Origin: Mycolicibacterium sphagni
GTDB taxonomy: Bacteria > Actinomycetota > Actinomycetes > Mycobacteriales > Mycobacteriaceae
Assembly (NCBI RefSeq): GCF_002250655.1
Contig: NZ_NOZR01000007.1
Span: 1 to 64,000 of the forward strand
Reading direction: 5' to 3'
Length of the DNA: 64,000 nt
In this document: positions 47,541 to 56,300 of the stretch, piece by piece
How positions within the stretch are numbered: the first letter of the stretch is position 1
How the letters are laid out: the number at the start of each line of letters is the position of its first letter
Position numbers and translations under genes: made by a program
Notes under the pieces: generated by a model
What the model was told of the DNA's origin: nothing
The model's input: only the letters and a program-made list of their open reading frames with translations
Databases searched by the model: none

Positions 47541-48407
47541 ATGCCCATCGACCCCACGGCAATCGGAGCTGTCACCGACGCTCAGCCCTATCAGTGGACC
47601 GACCGCGACACCATGCTCTACGCCCTCGGGGTGGGCGCGGGCACCGACGACCTGCCATTCACCACCGACAACAGCCACGACATCGCCCAGCAGGTGCTGC
47701 CGACCTTCGCCGTCATCTGCTGCCCGGCATTCGGGGCCGCCACCAAGGTGGGCTCGTTCAACTGGGGCATGCTGCTGCACGGTTCACAGGAGATCCGCTT
47801 GCATGCGCCGCTGCCCGCCTCCGGTGAGCTGTCGGTGGTCTCCGAAGTCGCCGACATCCAGGACAAGGGTGAGGGCAAAAACGCGATCATCGTGATGCGC
47901 GGCAAGGGCACCGATCCGGCGACCGGCAAGTTGATCGCCGAGACACTGTCGACCGCCGTCATCCGCGGCGAGGGCGGCTTCGGCGGACAGCCCGGTCAGC
48001 GACCCGCCGCTCCGGAGTTCCCTGACCGCGAGCCCGACGCCCGCATCTCGATGCCGACCCGGGACGACCAGGCGTTGATCTACCGGCTCTCCGGTGACCG
48101 CAACCCGCTGCACAGCGATCCGTGGTTCGCCCGCGAGTTGGCCGGTTTCGACAGGCCGATCCTGCACGGGCTGTGCACCTACGGATTCGCCGGGCGGGCA
48201 CTGCTTTCCGAGCTTGCCGGCAATGACTCTGCGAAACTCACCGCCGTCAGTGCGCGGTTCTCGGCGCCGGTATTCCCCGGTGAAACCCTCACGACCTCGA
48301 TCTGGCGCACCGAGCCCGGAAGAGCGGTCTACCGCACCGAGGCCAGTGGCCCCGACGGCGCAAACACGCGGATCGTGCTCGACGACGGCACAGCCGAATA
48401 CAGCTAA
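47541..48407 (+). CDS. htdY: 3-hydroxyacyl-thioester dehydratase HtdY
   Basis: A 288-residue double hot-dog dehydratase. The hydratase-2 motif is complete: LIYRLSGDRNPLHSDPWFA, then RPILHGLCTYGFAGR, with the catalytic Asp and His. The N-terminal half SIGAVTDAQ-type start and VICCPAFGAATKVG match Rv3389c closely. It dehydrates or hydrates 2-enoyl-CoA or -ACP intermediates. ATG 47541 has CAGGAG six bases upstream. The last 4 bases overlap the convergent VIT-type gene. Nearby acrA1 suggests a lipid-metabolic neighbourhood. Confidence 0.92.
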   Translation: MPIDPTAIGAVTDAQPYQWTDRDTMLYALGVGAGTDDLPFTTDNSHDIAQQVLPTFAVICCPAFGAATKVGSFNWGMLLHGSQEIRLHAPLPASGELSVVSEVADIQDKGEGKNAIIVMRGKGTDPATGKLIAETLSTAVIRGEGGFGGQPGQRPAAPEFPDREPDARISMPTRDDQALIYRLSGDRNPLHSDPWFARELAGFDRPILHGLCTYGFAGRALLSELAGNDSAKLTAVSARFSAPVFPGETLTTSIWRTEPGRAVYRTEASGPDGANTRIVLDDGTAEYS

Positions 48408-49129
48408 CCCACGGCGCCGCCGACTAGGTGGCCGATGGCGAACGTGATCGCCATGGCCAGTGCGCCGCCGATGAGCACCCGCACCGTTGCGCGTTTGGCG
48501 TCGGCGCCACCGAGGCGGGCGCTGATCAAGCCGGTGACCGCCAGGGCGATGAGAACTGCGGCGACGGTGATCGGAATGCGCAGCGCCGGCGGCGGCAACA
48601 GGATCGCCAGCAGCGGCAGCAACGCACCCACGGTAAACGCGATCGCCGAGGAGATGGCGGCCTGCCACGGGTTGGTCAGTTCCTGGGGGTCGATGCCCAG
48701 TTCGATGTCGATGTGCGCGGCGAACGCGTCGTGGTCGGTGAGTTCCTCGGCGACGGTGCGCGCCGTTGCCGGCGACAGCCCTTTGGCTTCATAGAGCGCG
48801 GCGAGTTCGTCGAGTTCGGCCGCGGGCTGGGTGTCCAGCTCGGTGCGCTCCTTTTTCAGGAGCGCCTTCTCAGTGTCGCGCTGCGCGCTGACCGACACGT
48901 ACTCGCCGAGCGCCATCGACAGCGCCCCGGCGGCCAGCCCCGCCGTGCCCGCGGTGAAGATCGGCGCGCGGTCCAGGGTGGCGGCGGCCACACCGACGAC
49001 GATTCCGGCGACGGAGACGATACCGTCGTTGGCGCCGAGTACCCCGGCGCGCAGCCAGTTGAGTTTGCTACCGATCGCCCCGACGTGCGGTTCGGCGGCA
49101 TGTACGGACGGGTCTGGAGTCGATGTCAC
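48404..49129 (-). CDS. VIT1/CCC1-family metal transporter
   Basis: A 241-residue membrane protein with about five helices. The first has the family signature LRAGVLGANDGIVSVAGIVV, with the Asp used in metal transport. GALSMALGEYVSVSAQRDTE follows and leads into a cytoplasmic helical part (ELDELAALYEAKGLS to DIELGIDP), then three closing helices. Relatives carry Fe2+ or Mn2+ out of the cytosol. GTG 49129 overlaps the stop of the DUF899 gene as GTGA, which fixes the start and implies coupling. Metal specificity is unknown. Confidence 0.87.
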   Translation of the reverse strand: MTSTPDPSVHAAEPHVGAIGSKLNWLRAGVLGANDGIVSVAGIVVGVAAATLDRAPIFTAGTAGLAAGALSMALGEYVSVSAQRDTEKALLKKERTELDTQPAAELDELAALYEAKGLSPATARTVAEELTDHDAFAAHIDIELGIDPQELTNPWQAAISSAIAFTVGALLPLLAILLPPPALRIPITVAAVLIALAVTGLISARLGGADAKRATVRVLIGGALAMAITFAIGHLVGGAVG

Positions 49130-49821
49130 GTGTGCAGCGTAGGGCTTTCGCCGTATGCGCGCGCAATGTCGGCAGAGCCTGCCCACCCCGAATATGTCGG
49201 CCGTTGCGGCCATCCGTCGGGGGAGTCTTGCCACTCCTCCTGACGACCCCACGGCAGCACGTCGATGAGGGCGAATGAGTGGCTAAGTTGTTCGGTACCA
49301 CGGCCGTTGGTGTGCCAGGTTCTGTACACGTAGCCGTCGCCGTCACGCAGGAACACGTTCACCCCGAATCCCTCACCCGGCCCGGCTTCGACGTCGGCGC
49401 CGAACGTGCTGTCCGATGACGAGTACCAGTCCATCGCGTTGCCGACTCTGGCCTTGTACGCCAAAGCTTCTGAGATCGGTCCGTTGGTGACGATGACGAA
49501 TCGGGCGTCGTAGCTGTCCAGGAATTCCAGCCGGGTGAACTGCGAGGTGAACCCGGTGCATCCCGGGCACTGCCACTCCTCGCCATCGGTCCACATGTGG
49601 TTGTAGACGATCAGTTGCGAACGCCCGTCGAACACGTCGGCCAGCGAGACGGCCCCGTCGGCGCCGATCAGGGTGTAGTCGGGCATTCGGACCATCGGCA
49701 GTCGCCGGCGTTGCGCGGCGATGGCGTCGAGTTCACGGGTGGCGGCCTTTTCTCGCGCGCGCAGGTCGTCGAGCGCGGCGCGCCAGGTCTGTTGGTCGAC
49801 TACCGGGGGCAGGGCGGACAT
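49126..49821 (-). CDS. DUF899 family thioredoxin-fold protein
   Basis: A 231-residue protein of the DUF899 family, a thioredoxin-like fold. The conserved block LIVYNHMWTDGEEWQCPGCT carries a CPGC redox-type motif, followed by FTRLEFLDSYDARFVIVTNG. The mid-region DWYSSSDSTFGADVEAGPGE and HSFALIDVLPWGRQE are also typical. The biochemical role is unknown; a redox partner function is possible. ATG 49821 is chosen because AGGAG lies seven bases upstream. It is translationally coupled to the VIT-type transporter, which could link it to metal or redox stress. Confidence 0.85.
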   Translation of the reverse strand: MSALPPVVDQQTWRAALDDLRAREKAATRELDAIAAQRRRLPMVRMPDYTLIGADGAVSLADVFDGRSQLIVYNHMWTDGEEWQCPGCTGFTSQFTRLEFLDSYDARFVIVTNGPISEALAYKARVGNAMDWYSSSDSTFGADVEAGPGEGFGVNVFLRDGDGYVYRTWHTNGRGTEQLSHSFALIDVLPWGRQEEWQDSPDGWPQRPTYSGWAGSADIARAYGESPTLHT

Positions 49822-50021
49822 ACGAGGCTCCTTGTCGTCGGGTTCCGTCACAAGGGTTGACTCGGCGCGCCCCCGTTAGTCATCGGGCGGCGGGGTCGAC
49901 GAGGCTCGTCGCCCATTCCCCCAAGCTGGGACTCCGCTGCGAACGCTCATCCAGCCAACCGCGCCGTATTTACCGTTCTGCCCCACTGTCAGCAGAGTCA
50001 AAATTGCTGGCCCGTGAAATG

Positions 50022-50059
50022 ACTGACGCGCACGCGGGAAGGCCCGTGTGCGCGTCAGT
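50022..50059 (-). terminator. 17-bp hairpin terminator after the exported-protein gene
   Basis: A 17-bp stem (50022-50038 with 50043-50059, one G-T pair) and a 4-base AAGG loop lie 22 bases beyond the stop of the minus-strand gene. No T-run follows, but mycobacterial terminators often lack one. The remaining 49822-50081 sequence shows no gene. Confidence 0.7.
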
Positions 50060-50081
50060 ACCTCATCGGCTGTGTGGCGGC

Positions 50082-50930
50082 CTAACTGCGCTTGCTGTGC
50101 CCGGTTCCTGTTCCGCTGGTACTCGCCTTGGCGGAGGCTTTTCGAGAACTTCCGGCGGTGCTCGACGATGTGGATCCGGACCGAGCGGAGGACGCCGCGG
50201 GCACCTTCAACGTGACCGTCGTTGACGACGCCTTCGGAGTCAGTACCGCTGCGCTCTGTGTCTTGCCGGGCTGAAGAACGTTGGACAGCCAGCCGGGCAA
50301 TGGCGGATCGATGGCCTTGGCCAGCAGGTTGCGGATGATGATCGGAACCGCGATCGGACCGTTGTTGCCGAACAGCCCGTATTGGCTGTTGAGCACTTCG
50401 TCCAAGAACACCGCAGGTGCGTCGAGTAGCCCGATCAGCGGGTTGGACGCGGAGCTGATCGACTCGACTGCCAGGTTGACGGCACGAGCTGGTGTCTCCA
50501 GTTGGCTGAGGATGATCCCTGGCAGCACTCCGGATATCAGAGAAACAGTGTCCACCACGTTGTCCACGTGATTAGTGATTTCGCCAGGGATCTCGGCGCC
50601 TTTGCCGGTTAACAGCTGGCCGAGGTAAATCAGCTGGTTGAGGACGAGCTGCGTGGCAATTGGAGCGAACGGAATGGTCGGGAAGGGCAAGGGGTAGGTG
50701 CTGTCGTCCCCGATGTACGTACTGCCGAGGTCGATGACCGCCGTGACGGTGCCGGTAATCAAGGAAGACCAGGCACCAGTGAGCTGAACTGTCTGATCAG
50801 AGATGTGCGCTGCCGAGATACTCGGCGAATGCAATTCGGGTGGTGCGACCGCGAGAGGTGTCAGGGCCAGTGCGCTGGCTGTGGTCAGTGCGGCCAGGGT
50901 CGATAGAGGGCGGCGGGCAGCGTGTTCCAT
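50082..50930 (-). CDS. exported mycobacterial protein with basic Ser-rich C-terminal tail
   Basis: A 282-residue secreted protein of no recognised family. The N-terminus MEHAARRPLSTLAALTTASA continues into a signal peptide ending near residue 30. The mature part is hydrophobic with helices such as IATQLVLNQLIYLGQLLTGK and VVDTVSLISGVLPGIILSQL, then IAVPIIIRNLLAKAI. The tail from about residue 230 is Ser/Thr/Ala/Lys-rich and ends GTGTGHSKRS. ATG 50930 is chosen because GGAGAAAG precedes it; GTG 50945 is an alternative. A decayed copy of its 5' third lies just upstream, and the partial gene at the right edge shares the layout. A cell-envelope location is likely. Confidence 0.7.
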   Translation of the reverse strand: MEHAARRPLSTLAALTTASALALTPLAVAPPELHSPSISAAHISDQTVQLTGAWSSLITGTVTAVIDLGSTYIGDDSTYPLPFPTIPFAPIATQLVLNQLIYLGQLLTGKGAEIPGEITNHVDNVVDTVSLISGVLPGIILSQLETPARAVNLAVESISSASNPLIGLLDAPAVFLDEVLNSQYGLFGNNGPIAVPIIIRNLLAKAIDPPLPGWLSNVLQPGKTQSAAVLTPKASSTTVTLKVPAASSARSGSTSSSTAGSSRKASAKASTSGTGTGHSKRS

Positions 50931-51105
50931 AAGGACTTTCTCCACTCATCGGGTCGGGGTCGACGCGGGCTTTGTCGGCTTCAATTCCATGCTCGGAATC
51001 CATCGAATACTAGCTATACCGGAGCATCCAGCCATCTCCTAGATATTTGCCATAAATGACAATCAATTGGCAGCGCAGGGCCAGTGTCGTGCTATCGAGT
51101 CGCGC

Positions 51106-51491
51106 TAGCTGCCGAGATTGGCAGCGATTGTCACTACGGCCGTCAGATGGGCCGCGATTTCGCCGGGAATCTGGTTCCCCTGGCCGCCGAACAGTTGCGC
51201 CAGGTAGACGAATTGGTTCGACACGGCTGCGTGCCGATCGGCGCGAGCGGAATGGTCGGATCGGTGAGCGGGAAGGTGCTATCGGCACCGAGGAACAATC
51301 CGCCGAGTTGGACCACGCTCGTGACCGTGTCGGTGAGCCAGTCGGGCCAGGAGTCGGCGAGGTGAACCGCCTGGTCACAGACCGGCAGGCGCGTGCAGCT
51401 GAGGAGGTGCGATCGAAACAGGCGACAGAGCCAGCGCGGCGGCGGTGGTCAGTGTGGCTGCGGCGAGCAGCGGACGACGGGCGTGTTCCTC
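51106..51491 (-). pseudogene. decayed duplicate of the adjacent exported-protein gene (5' third)
   Basis: Read on the minus strand, this begins EEHARRPLLAAATLTTAAAL (intact gene: MEHAARRPLSTLAALTTASA), with GAG in place of the start codon. A stop follows after HAPAGL. A shifted frame continues CDQAVHLADSWPDWLTDTVT and FLGADSTFPLTDPTIPLAPI, matching the intact SDQTVQLTGAW, DDSTYPLPFPTIPFAPI region. Another shift gives NQFVYLAQLFGGQ and NQIPGEIAAHL, ending at TAG 51106-51108. At least two frameshifts, a lost start and loss of the 3' two thirds make it a clear pseudogene. No other gene is seen between 50931 and 51570. Confidence 0.85.
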
Positions 51492-51570
51492 AGGGCAGCT
51501 TTACAGGCTGCGCCGAGCTGTTGGCGAGTTTTGCCACTTCTGGACATGCTTCCGTGGCCCCTACCGCACA

Positions 51571-51603
51571 ATTCCGGCGCCGGGAAATCCCCGGCGCCGG
51601 AAT
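51571..51603 (-). terminator. 14-bp perfect hairpin after the repeat-rich exported-protein gene
   Basis: ATTCCGGCGCCGGG (51571-51584) pairs perfectly with CCCGGCGCCGGAAT (51590-51603) around a 5-base loop. It lies 18 bases beyond the stop of the 51622-52656 gene on the minus strand. Confidence 0.8.
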
Positions 51604-51621
51604 GTTGTCATGCGGTACCCG

Positions 51622-52656
51622 TCAGAACAACGGAATCCAGACGCCGAAGAACCAGAAGCCCCAACCGCCGGCTACGGGGTTGAAGATCGGAGTGGCGACG
51701 TAGCCGTTGTAGTTGAACGGACCGAAATCTGCTCGAGCCGCGGCGATATCGCGCTGCTGCGGAGCGTCATAGTGACGGTTCCAGCCGCCAGGGGGCGGCG
51801 GGCCGTTCCATCCGCCGGCCGGCGGCGGACCGTCCCAGTTCGGCGGCGGCCCGCCGGGAGCCGGGCCGTCATTCCAGCCCAGCGCGTGCTCGGGCGGCGG
51901 CGGCGGGGCCCCGTTGTCGGGAGTGCTGAAGCCGTGCGGCGCGTCAATGGGGCCGCCGACTTGGGCATTGCCCCGGTCGAAGTGTCCACTCGGAGCCCAG
52001 GGCTGGTGGGGTGGTTGCGGGGGCGGGCCTCCGTTGGGACCACCGTGTTGGTCGTCAGGACCGCCCGGCGGGTTGCCGTGTTGATCGTTGGGACCGCCTG
52101 GCGGGTTGCCGTGTTGGTCGTTGGGACCGCCTGGCTGGTTGCCGTGTTGGTCGTTGGGGCCGCCTGGCTGGTTGACGTGTTGGTCGTTGGGGCCGCCGGG
52201 TTGATTGTTCTGTCCCCCAGGTCCATTGCCCTGCTGGTTATTGGGACCGCCTGGCTGGTTGCCCTGCTGGTTGTTGGGACCGCCCTGTGGGTTCTGCGGC
52301 GGATTCCCTTGCGGACCTTGGTGTGAATTGTCCTGGTCGTTCTGGGGCGGGTTGCCCTGCTGAGGCTGCGGCGAATTGTTCTGGTCAGGCTGGTGGGGGT
52401 TGTTCTGTTGCGGCGCAGGAGCGCTCGACTGCGGTGCCTGCTGTCCGCCGTTCTGCGGGCCACTGTTCTGCGGGCCACTGTTCTGCGGACCCTGCCCGGG
52501 GCCGCCCTGCTGGCCGCCGCCAGGGCCAGGTTGGCAGCTGGCCTGGTTGGGTTGGTCGCACGGCGCCGCGGCCGCTGATCCCACTCCGGTCAACGCTGTT
52601 GCTATGCCGATACCGACGGCAACCGCCGTCGCTCCGGTCGTTCGTTTCAGGTACAT
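51622..52656 (-). CDS. secreted Pro/Gly/Asn/Gln-rich repeat protein
   Basis: A 344-residue exported protein. A signal peptide (VAVGIGIATALTGVGSAAAA) ends near residue 31 and is followed by two cysteines in PCDQPNQASCQ. Residues 40-225 are low complexity, with about ten units like GGPNDQHGNQP or GGPNNQQGNQP. Residues 225-300 are Pro/Trp/Gly-rich (PPPAGGWNGPPPPGGWN). The C-terminal 45 residues are ordered-looking and aromatic, ending GGWGFWFFGVWIPLF, probably the functional or wall-associated part. ATG 52656 opens a classic signal peptide. No enzyme motif is seen. It follows the LpqH-like lipoprotein by 15 bases. Confidence 0.75.
   Translation of the reverse strand: MYLKRTTGATAVAVGIGIATALTGVGSAAAAPCDQPNQASCQPGPGGGQQGGPGQGPQNSGPQNSGPQNGGQQAPQSSAPAPQQNNPHQPDQNNSPQPQQGNPPQNDQDNSHQGPQGNPPQNPQGGPNNQQGNQPGGPNNQQGNGPGGQNNQPGGPNDQHVNQPGGPNDQHGNQPGGPNDQHGNPPGGPNDQHGNPPGGPDDQHGGPNGGPPPQPPHQPWAPSGHFDRGNAQVGGPIDAPHGFSTPDNGAPPPPPEHALGWNDGPAPGGPPPNWDGPPPAGGWNGPPPPGGWNRHYDAPQQRDIAAARADFGPFNYNGYVATPIFNPVAGGWGFWFFGVWIPLF
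52040..52275 (-). repeat. 33-bp coding tandem repeats
   Basis: Units of 33 bases encode GGPNDQHGNQP and variants. Neighbouring copies differ by only a few bases, for example Gln versus Pro near the end of the unit. Copy number is likely to vary between strains. Confidence 0.75.
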
Positions 52657-52671
52657 GTTTGGCTTCTTCCT

Positions 52672-53160
52672 CTAAGGGCAGGTGACGCGGAGTTCGAATG
52701 ACTTACTGACGGGCTGTTGCGGATTGGCGGTGTCCACACCGGTTGCAGTACCCGTGATGTCGTACGTCTTGCCGTTGAGAGTCGCTTGGACGTTGCCTTG
52801 ACCGGTCGCGGCATCCGAGTAGCCGAACATCACGCCGTTGACGTTGCCCAGTCCGACGGAATGCACGATTGGTGGATTGGCGGTGGTGACGATCGCACCG
52901 ACGCCAGTTGTGGCATCGCCGACGGCGATGGTGATGTTGTCGCCGGATGTGGTGCAGCTGACCGCACCGTTGACGCTTTGATTTTGCCCGTCGACGACGA
53001 CCGCGGTGGCGGTGTTGACGGCGGCGGCACCGGTCGTGGACGTCGATGACGCCGACGAGTTGCTACCGGATGTGCCGCTCGAACAACCAGCAATGGCCAG
53101 AGCCACTACTGAGCCAGCGACAAAAAGCCCACTGGCCTGGTGGCGCATGTTGAGGTGCAC
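52672..53160 (-). CDS. LpqH-family (19-kDa antigen-like) lipoprotein
   Basis: A 162-residue lipoprotein. The signal peptide ends in the lipobox IAGC with Cys26. A Ser/Thr-rich linker (SSGTSGSNSSASSTSTTG) follows, as in the 19-kDa antigen. The mature domain has VVVDGQNQSVNGAVSCTTSG and YDITGTATGVDT, with two cysteines (about 69 and 161) likely to form the disulfide of the LpqH fold. Relatives are glycosylated, surface-exposed and immunogenic. GTG 53160 has AGAGGAG five bases upstream; ATG 53148 is an alternative. It is divergent from dnaE2. Confidence 0.87.
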   Translation of the reverse strand: MHLNMRHQASGLFVAGSVVALAIAGCSSGTSGSNSSASSTSTTGAAAVNTATAVVVDGQNQSVNGAVSCTTSGDNITIAVGDATTGVGAIVTTANPPIVHSVGLGNVNGVMFGYSDAATGQGNVQATLNGKTYDITGTATGVDTANPQQPVSKSFELRVTCP

Positions 53161-53293
53161 CGGAACTCCTCTCTTCGGGACGCGGGTGCGCGTCCGCCCC
53201 GTTGTTCGCTACCCCAACGACCACGCGGCTACACGCGACGCGGCGTTTACATACCGGACACACAGGTGGCCGTGACCAGATTGAGGCTCGCAT

Positions 53294-53309
53294 TCGCACA
53301 TATGTTCGA
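53294..53309 (+). promoter_or_regulatory. LexA (SOS) box upstream of dnaE2
   Basis: TCGCAC-ATAT-GTTCGA matches TCGAAC-N4-GTTCGA at 11 of 12 fixed positions. It ends 14 bases before the dnaE2 GTG, so LexA would block the promoter directly. Confidence 0.85.
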
Positions 53310-53323
53310 TTACCCTGATCGGG

Positions 53324-56300
53324 GTGAGCTGGTTCAACGGGCCGCCGAGCTGGTCGGAGATGGAGCGGGTGCTCAACGGCAAGCCTCGCCGGCCAGGCCT
53401 GTCGCTGGGGGAGTCGCACACTGACGGCGGAGACAGCCCGGCCTGGTCGCGCCATCGGGAACCTTACGAGCCGCCCGGTGAACGTCCGGTGCGTTCGGCC
53501 GTGCCCTACGCCGAACTACATGCGCATTCGGCCTACAGCTTTCTCGACGGCGCCAGCACACCGGAGGAGCTCGTCGAGGAGGCGGCGCGGCTGGACTTAC
53601 GGGCCATCGCGCTGACCGACCACGACGGCCTCTACGGCGTGGTGCGATTCGCCGAGGCGGCCAAGGAACTCGACATGCGCACTGTGTTCGGTGCCGAACT
53701 GTCCCTGAGTAACACCGCTCGCACCGAGCTGCCCGACCCGCCCGGTCCGCACCTGCTGGTGCTGGCCCGCGGGCCGGAGGGTTACCGTCGGCTGTCTCGC
53801 CAGCTGTCCGCCGCGCACCTGGCTGGTGGCGAGAAGGGCAAGCCCCGCTACGACTACAACTCGCTTACCGAGGCCGCCGGCGGACATTGGCACATCCTGA
53901 CCGGGTGCCGAAAAGGTCATGTCCGGCAAGCTCTTTCGGAGGGCGGCCCGCAGGCGGCCGCTGCGGCCCTGGCTGACCTGGTGGACCGCTTCGGCCGCGA
54001 TCGGGTCAGCATCGAACTCAGTTGCCATGGTGATCCGCTCGACGACGAACGCAATGCCGCGCTTGCCGCGCTGGCTCCCCGGTTCGGAGTGGGTGTCGTG
54101 GCCACCACCGCAGCTCATTTCGCCGAGCCCAGTCGCGGCCGGCTGGCCATGGCCATGGGGGCGATCCGGGCACGCCAGTCACTGGACGAAGCGGCGGGCT
54201 GGCTGGCACCGCTGGGCGGCTCGCATCTGCGCTCGGGTGACGAGATGGCCCGGCTGTTCGCCCGCTATCCCGAAGCTGTCAGTGCCGCGGCCGATCTCGG
54301 TGAGCAGTGCGCCTTCGGACTGGCGCTGATCGCGCCGCAGCTGCCACCGTACCCAGATGTCCCCTCCGGTGAAACCGAGGACAGCTGGCTGCGGGAGCTG
54401 GTGATGGTCGGCGCCGCCCGGCGCTATGGGCCGCGGGCCGGGGCGCCGGAGGCCTACGCCCAGATCGAGCGCGAGCTCGACATCATCGCCGCGTTGAAGT
54501 TCCCGGGGTATTTCCTGGTGGTCCACGACATCACCCGGTTCTGCCGAGAGAACGACATCCTCTGTCAGGGAAGGGGATCGGCGGCCAACTCCGCGGTCTG
54601 CTACGCATTGGGAGTCACCGCCGTCGACCCGATCGCCAACGAATTGCTCTTCGAGCGCTTCCTGTCCCCGGCCCGCGACGGGCCGCCGGATATCGATATC
54701 GACATCGAATCGGACCTTCGGGAGAAGGCCATCCAGTATGTCTACGACCGCTATGGGCGCGACTACGCCGCGCAGGTCGCGAATGTCATCACCTATCGGG
54801 GCAAAAGCGCGGTACGCGATATGGCTCGCGCACTCGGCTTCTCCCAAGGGCAGCAGGATGCCTGGAGCAAGCAGATCAGCCACTGGCACTCCGGGGCCGA
54901 TTCACCGGACGTCGAGGGCATCCCGGGACCGGTCGTCGAGTTGGCGACGCAGATCAAGAATCTGCCGCGGCACATGGGCATCCACTCCGGGGGCATGGTG
55001 ATCTGCGACCGCCCGATCGCCGACGTGTGCCCGGTGGAGTGGGCCCGTATGGAGAACCGCAGCGTCCTGCAGTGGGACAAAGATGACTGTGCGGCAATCG
55101 GTTTGGTGAAATTCGATATGCTCGGCCTCGGCATGCTCTCGGCGCTGCACTATGTCATCGATCTGGTCGCCGAGCACAAGGGCATCGAGGTCGACCTGGC
55201 CCGCCTGGACCTCGCCGAACCGGCGGTCTACGAAATGTTGCAGAAGGCCGACTCCGTCGGGGTGTTCCAGGTGGAGTCGCGCGCCCAGATGGCCACCCTG
55301 CCGCGGCTCAAGCCGCGGGTGTTCTACGACTTGGTGGTCGAGGTGGCGCTGATCCGCCCCGGACCGATCCAGGGCGGCTCGGTGCATCCCTATATCAAGC
55401 GCCGCAACGGCCTGGAGCCCGTTACCTACGACCATCCGTCGATGGAGCCCGCGCTGCGAAAGACGTTGGGGGTGCCGCTGTTCCAGGAACAGCTCATGCA
55501 GCTGGCGGTGGACTGCGCGGGCTTCTCGGCTGCCGAAGCCGACCAGCTGCGCCGGGCTATGGGGTCCAAGCGCTCCACCGAGAAGATGCGGCGGCTGCGG
55601 GATCGGTTCTATGCAGGGATGGCCCAGCGACACGGCATCACCGGCGAGATCGCCGAACGGATCTATGAAAAGTTGGAGGCCTTTGCTAATTTCGGTTTCC
55701 CGGAGAGTCATTCGCTGAGTTTCGCTTCGCTTGTGTACTACTCCTCATGGTTCAAGCTGCACCATCCGGCAGCGTTCTGCGCCGCACTGCTACGCGCCCA
55801 GCCGATGGGTTTCTACTCGCCGCAGTCGCTGGTCGCTGACGCACGAAGGCATGGGGTCGTGGTGCACGGGCCCGATGTCAACGCCAGCCTGGCGCATCCC
55901 ACGCTGGAGAACTCCGGTCTGGATGTGCGGCTGGGGCTGGGGGCCGTGCGCCATATCGGTGGCGAGCTCGCCCAGCGCATCGTCGATGCGCGTGACGCCG
56001 GCGGCCCGTATACCTCACTTATGGATTTGACTGGGCGGGTGCAGCTTTCGGTACCGCAGACCGAAGCGTTGGCCACCGCCGGTGCGCTGGGCTGCTTTTC
56101 GGTGACCCGCCGCGAGGGGCTGTGGGCGGCCGGCGCGGCGGCGACCCAGCGCCCGGACCGGTTACCCGGCGTCGGCTCGTCGTCGCAGGTGCCGTCCTTG
56201 CCCGGTATGACCGAGGTGGAATTGGCTGCTGCCGACGTGTGGGCCACCGGCGTCTCGCCGGACAGCTATCCGACCCAGTTCCTTCGGGAAGACCTCGACA

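Noticed and set aside
51445..52326. Plus-strand frame rich in VVGTAWLVAVL repeats
   Set aside because: Antisense of the 33-bp repeats of the secreted protein gene; no ribosome site or family match.
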